A program made the position numbers and the translations under genes. A DNA stretch of 64,000 nt from assembly GCF_009014635.1 (NCBI RefSeq), contig NZ_BKCF01000001.1, positions 1,414,772-1,478,771 of the forward strand, written 5' to 3'. This DNA is from Patiriisocius marinistellae. GTDB lineage: Bacteria > Bacteroidota > Bacteroidia > Flavobacteriales > Flavobacteriaceae. The notes under the pieces are model-generated. The model ran no database searches. It had not been told where the DNA came from and worked only from the letters and a program-made list of their open reading frames with translations. Shown piece after piece: positions 60,780 through 64,000 of the stretch (position 1 is its first letter; the number at the start of each line of letters is the position of its first letter).

Positions 60780-60877
60780 GTTTCCTTTATTTATTACTAT
60801 TTCGCATTTTCCGCTAGGCGGAATATTTTTAGAGCTTTTACATCATACATTAAATGTACATTGTTACTGGCCACTGT

Positions 60878-61432
60878 TTACTTTTTCTTAGGTGCGATAA
60901 ACATAATCATACGTTTACCTTCAAGTTTTGGCATTTGTTCTACTTTACCTAGTTCTTCGAGTTCTTGAGCTAATCTAAGCAACAAAATTTCTCCTTGATC
61001 TTTGTAAATAATGGAACGTCCTTTAAAAAACACATATGCTTTTAATTTAGCTCCATCTTTTAAAAACTTTTCAGCATGTTTTTTCTTAAACTCATAATCA
61101 TGATCATCTGTATTAGGACCAAACCTAATTTCTTTGATGATTACTTTTGTCGCTTTAGACTTCATTGCCTTTTCTCGCTTCTTCTGCTCGTAGACAAATT
61201 TCTTATAATCCATAACCTTACAAACCGGAGGTTTGGCGTTTGGAGAAATTTCCACAAGATCCAACTCTTGTTCTTCTGCGATGGCAAGTGCTTTTCTTGT
61301 AGGGTAGACCCCTATTTCAACATTGTCACCTACTAGACGTACCTCTTCTGCACGAATTTTTCGGTTAATTCTGTGTTGGTCTTCTTTAATGATCCTTGCT
61401 GGACCCCTGCTTCTTTTTCTTCGTATTGCTAT
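60878..61432 (-). CDS. infC: Translation initiation factor IF-3, apparent AUA start
   Basis: A 184-residue IF-3 that keeps the 30S subunit free and checks the start codon. The C-terminal domain ([40 protein letters not shown]) is conventional. The N-terminal domain must also be included: reading upstream in frame gives [20 protein letters not shown], the family start. The codon preceding it is ATA (+ strand TAT at 61430-61432), and TAA lies two codons before that, with no ATG, GTG or TTG. The first standard-type start is a TTG at 61264, which would delete the whole N-terminal domain. AUA therefore appears to be used, echoing the AUU start of E. coli infC. Confidence 0.88.
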   Translation of the reverse strand: MAIRRKRSRGPARIIKEDQHRINRKIRAEEVRLVGDNVEIGVYPTRKALAIAEEQELDLVEISPNAKPPVCKVMDYKKFVYEQKKREKAMKSKATKVIIKEIRFGPNTDDHDYEFKKKHAEKFLKDGAKLKAYVFFKGRSIIYKDQGEILLLRLAQELEELGKVEQMPKLEGKRMIMFIAPKKK

Positions 61433-61492
61433 GGCTTATATACTTTAGTAATTTTCACAAATGCGAAAATCTGGTTATTATAATTGTGGAGG

Positions 61493-63442
61493 TTAATCCA
61501 CGTTAAATTCTTTAATTTCATTTTTGATAGCTTCAGAAATCATATTTCCGAAGTCATCCACCGTCATCGATCCTATATCTCCTTCACTATGTTTTCTAAC
61601 AGATATCGTGCCGTCTTTCTCTTCTTGCTCCCCTAGAATCAACATATATGGGATTTTATTCATTTCGGCTTCCCTAATCTTCTTCCCAATTGTCTCATTT
61701 CTGTTATCGACAAGGGCGCGAATTTCGTGATTTTCAAGCAAATTTAAAACTTTTTGAGCGTATTTCTCATATTTTTCACTTAATGATAGTATTGCAACCT
61801 GTTCAGGCATTAACCATAAAGGGAAATTTCCTCCCGTATGCTCTAATAAAATAGCAATAAATCGTTCCATACTGCCAAAAGGTGCACGGTGAATCATTAC
61901 CGGTTGGTGTAACTCATTGTCACTACCTTTATAAGTCAATTCAAAACGCTCTGGTAATTGATAATCAACTTGAATAGTTCCTAACTGCCAACTTCTTCCT
62001 AATGCATCTTTCACCATAAAGTCTAACTTAGGTCCATAAAATGCAGCTTCACCCGTTTCAACTATATAATCAAGACCTTTATCTTTTACAGCACTTAATA
62101 TGGCAGCTTCAGCTTTTTCCCAAGTATTAACATCACCAATGTATTTTTCAGGCTTAGACAAATCTCTTATAGAAACTTGAGTAGTAAAATTTTCAAACCC
62201 CAATGATCCAAAAACATATAATACAAGGTCAATTACTTTTTTAAATTCAGCATCTAATTGATCAGGTGTACAAAAAATATGCGCATCATCCTGCGTAAAT
62301 CCACGAACACGAGTCAAACCGTGCAACTCGCCACTTTGTTCGTAGCGATATACAGTTCCAAACTCAGCAAAGCGTTTTGGTAAATCTTTATATGACCAAG
62401 GACTATCTTTATATATCTCACAATGATGAGGACAGTTCATAGGTTTCAGCATAAACTCTTCACCATCATTAGGAGTTTTAATCACTTGAAAACTATCCGC
62501 ACCGTACTTCTCATAATGCCCAGAAGTTACATATAATTCTTTGCTTCCTATATGTGGAGTTATTACCATTTCGTAACCAGCTTTCTTTTGCGCTTTCTTC
62601 AAAAAGTTTTCAAGTCGCTCACGTAATGCTGCACCTTTAGGGAGCCATAAAGGTAACCCTTGACCTACTTTTTGTGAAAAAGTGTAAAGTTGAAGTTCTT
62701 TTCCTAACTTTCTGTGGTCTCTTTTTTTAGCCTCTTCTAATAAAGCTAAATACTCTGTTAATTCTTTTTGCTTCGGAAATGTAATTCCATAAATACGCGT
62801 AAGTTGTTTATTATTTTCATCACCTCTCCAGTATGCACCGGCAATACTTGTCAATTTTACAGCTTTTATAATCCCAGTATTAGGAATATGACCACCGCGA
62901 CATAAATCTGTAAAAGAATCATGATCGCAAAAGGTGATTGTTCCATCCTCAAGATTTTCAATTAGCTCAACCTTATATTCGTTTCCTTGTTTTTTATAAA
63001 AATCAAGCGCTTCAGCCTTAGTAGAAGAACGTATGGAGAATTCATGTTTTCCGCGAGCAATTTCTATCATTTTCTTTTCTACAGCGGCAAGGTCTTTTTC
63101 TGTAAAGGAAATTTCTCCAAAATCAACATCATAATAAAATCCTTTTTCAATTGCGGGTCCTATAGATAGCTTTATTCCAGGGTAGATTTCTTCAAGTGCC
63201 TGTGCTAATACGTGTGCAGAAGAATGCCAGAAAGCTTGTTTTCCCTCATCATTTGACCACGTATATAAAATCAAGCTACCATCAGTGGTTAAAGGTGTAC
63301 TAGTCTCAACCGTTTCTTTATTGAAAGCTGCCGAAATTACATTTCGGGCAAGTCCTTCACTTATACTTTTGGCAACATCCATAGCGGTAGATCCAGCCTT
63401 AAACTGTTTCACACTCCCGTCGGGTAACGTAATCGCAATCAT
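61493..63442 (-). CDS. thrS: Threonyl-tRNA synthetase
   Basis: A 649-residue class II synthetase with N-terminal TGS domain (about 1-62), editing domain (about 70-225; [17 protein letters not shown] with HxxxH), catalytic core with motif 2 and 3 elements ([56 protein letters not shown]) and an anticodon-binding domain. Zinc ligands Cys in PMNCPHH and the later His are present. Full length. Start of the operon that continues with infC 60 bases downstream. Confidence 0.96.
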   Translation of the reverse strand: MIAITLPDGSVKQFKAGSTAMDVAKSISEGLARNVISAAFNKETVETSTPLTTDGSLILYTWSNDEGKQAFWHSSAHVLAQALEEIYPGIKLSIGPAIEKGFYYDVDFGEISFTEKDLAAVEKKMIEIARGKHEFSIRSSTKAEALDFYKKQGNEYKVELIENLEDGTITFCDHDSFTDLCRGGHIPNTGIIKAVKLTSIAGAYWRGDENNKQLTRIYGITFPKQKELTEYLALLEEAKKRDHRKLGKELQLYTFSQKVGQGLPLWLPKGAALRERLENFLKKAQKKAGYEMVITPHIGSKELYVTSGHYEKYGADSFQVIKTPNDGEEFMLKPMNCPHHCEIYKDSPWSYKDLPKRFAEFGTVYRYEQSGELHGLTRVRGFTQDDAHIFCTPDQLDAEFKKVIDLVLYVFGSLGFENFTTQVSIRDLSKPEKYIGDVNTWEKAEAAILSAVKDKGLDYIVETGEAAFYGPKLDFMVKDALGRSWQLGTIQVDYQLPERFELTYKGSDNELHQPVMIHRAPFGSMERFIAILLEHTGGNFPLWLMPEQVAILSLSEKYEKYAQKVLNLLENHEIRALVDNRNETIGKKIREAEMNKIPYMLILGEQEEKDGTISVRKHSEGDIGSMTVDDFGNMISEAIKNEIKEFNVD

Positions 63443-64000
63443 AAATTATAATTTTAGAGGGCAAAGATAGTAGGTTTTATTAATTTAGAATATTAAAATA
63501 AGGTTATTCATAGCTCAATCTTATTGTCAATAAACCTATCTTTTTGAGTTTTGATAAGGAAGTTGTTTTAGCTTACTTACCTTATAGCTATATTTAGTAT
63601 GTTTTTGGGCGTTACCAATTAATATTCCGTCGTGCCTCCAGCCTATTAATTGGTCGGGCTGTACGTTATATCTTTTAAAAAGCAGAGAAAGCTTCTTAAA
63701 AGGATGTCACTTCCATCCCTAACCCGAGCTCTTAGTGCTTTTTGAAGTATAATAATAGAGGGGTGTCTAGGTTTACCAATTGCTTTTAATATAAATTTAA
63801 ACAATAATGTTCGGAGATTACTATATTATATACGTTCTAAAAGTCAATTGTTTTAAGCCATTTCAAAGTTTAGGTCTCTGTGTTTATTTTGTTGGGTACT
63901 TTTTTATAATAATTTGGTATATATATATTAAGGTATAGATGTGATTTAACATTTGTTTTTGGTTAAGATCTGAGTTTCCAAACAGTTAAGAAAGGAATGA
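63443..64000. other. 558-bp right-end gap without a gene
   Basis: Upstream of thrS. The first 150 bases and last 240 bases are AT-rich with nothing recognisable. The middle contains the structured element at 63601-63760, listed separately. Confidence 0.55.
63601..63760 (+). repeat. Structured flavobacterial intergenic element (GGGCGTT...GGTCGGGCT...CATCCCTAAC type)
   Basis: Contains TTTTTGGGCGTTACC, TGGTCGGGCTGTACG and GGATG...CATCCCTAAC in order. Three hairpins can be drawn: ACCAATTAAT 63614-63623 with ATTAATTGGT 63645-63654 (perfect, 10 bp); CTTTTAAAAAGC 63672-63683 with GCTTCTTAAAAG 63691-63702 (one mismatch); GGATG 63702-63706 with CATCC 63714-63718. It resembles a repeated element I recall from intergenic regions of other flavobacteria. 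Its function is unknown to me. Confidence 0.6.

Larger units (their letters stand above)
1776..62780. repeat. Dispersed 10-bp signature CTTCGGAAAT, 28 exact copies
   Basis: Forward copies start at 1776, 5669, 16007, 16127, 20996, 28597, 36218, 40115, 40656, 44531, 45957, 50799, 51277, 62771. Reverse copies (ATTTCCGAAG) start at 16142, 21040, 22619, 24186, 28126, 28798, 31271, 33891, 42749, 44662, 47266, 51318, 57163, 61544. Sixteen are between genes and twelve inside genes. The favoured extension is CTTCGGAAATTTTAA. Near copies occur at 21089, 27162, 27291, 41021 and 55190. Counted by eye. Confidence 0.9.

Noticed and set aside
61262..61264. TTG at 61264 as the infC start
   Set aside because: It would remove the conserved IF-3 N-terminal domain, which is fully encoded upstream in the same frame.
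1776..62780. CTTCGGAAAT as a KOPS- or Chi-type polar motif
   Set aside because: Fourteen copies on each strand with no regional skew in this window; a whole-genome check is still needed.
63601..63760. tRNA or rRNA remnant at the right end
   Set aside because: Hairpins do not form a cloverleaf and no TpsiC-arm-like sequence or rRNA motif is visible.

Overview
The window comes from a low-G+C bacterium (about one third G+C by eye) of the Bacteroidetes, most probably a marine Flavobacteriaceae member. The evidence is three secreted proteins with a type IX secretion (T9SS) C-terminal sorting domain, promoters of the Bacteroidetes TAnnTTTG type, almost no Shine-Dalgarno sites, the rpmB-rpmG-DUF4295-ftsY and tgt-lptG-eamA-accA-dnaB gene orders, and a split transketolase. 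It is chromosomal. I see no prophage, plasmid backbone, insertion sequence, CRISPR array, rRNA or tRNA gene.

Layout. 1-2.5 kb: end of an unrecognised gene, then a 7-TM membrane protein, a NarL-type histidine kinase and a LuxR-type response regulator. 2.5-16 kb: two very large T9SS-exported proteins (2752 and 1649 aa) made mainly of HYR (hyalin-repeat) modules, one with a beta-helix-like head and one with an FG-GAP-like head. 16-24.7 kb: htpG, an S9 peptidase, a KAS III enzyme, a CoA-binding protein and a sodium:solute symporter. 24.8-34.3 kb: a T9SS-sorted sortilin/BNR-type protein, recR, a GT2 glycosyltransferase, a 2-oxoacid dehydrogenase E2, a secreted glutaredoxin-like protein and a tight exonuclease-FAH-Hpt-cinA operon. 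34.4-38.4 kb: rpmB, rpmG, a 50-aa DUF4295 gene, ftsY, a SET-domain protein and rimO. 38.5-44.5 kb: two lipoproteins, a GT4 enzyme and the two halves of a transketolase separated by a secreted protein gene. 44.7-50.7 kb: tgt, lptG-like permease, EamA transporter, accA, dnaB. 50.8-55 kb: accessory small genes, including a very short phage-tail-collar protein between two copies of a 45-bp repeat. 55-64 kb: a radical SAM protein, an ABC-F ATPase, an EF-hand protein, an outer-membrane barrel, and the thrS-infC-rpmI-rplT operon, with a structured intergenic element at the right end.

The most unusual signal is not a gene. The 10-mer CTTCGGAAAT (or its complement ATTTCCGAAG) occurs 28 times, 14 in each orientation, in coding DNA (in several reading frames) and especially in gaps between genes, often followed by an AT-rich TTTTAA tail. 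Several copies face each other as inverted pairs, and one pair makes up the htpG terminator. It looks like a genome-wide short DNA signature, comparable in style to DNA uptake sequences or to the ends of tiny palindromic elements. Other notable points are an infC that seems to start at AUA, a tRNA-guanine transglycosylase without its zinc cysteines, a radical SAM cluster motif with unusual spacing, and three genes whose only plausible start is TTG.
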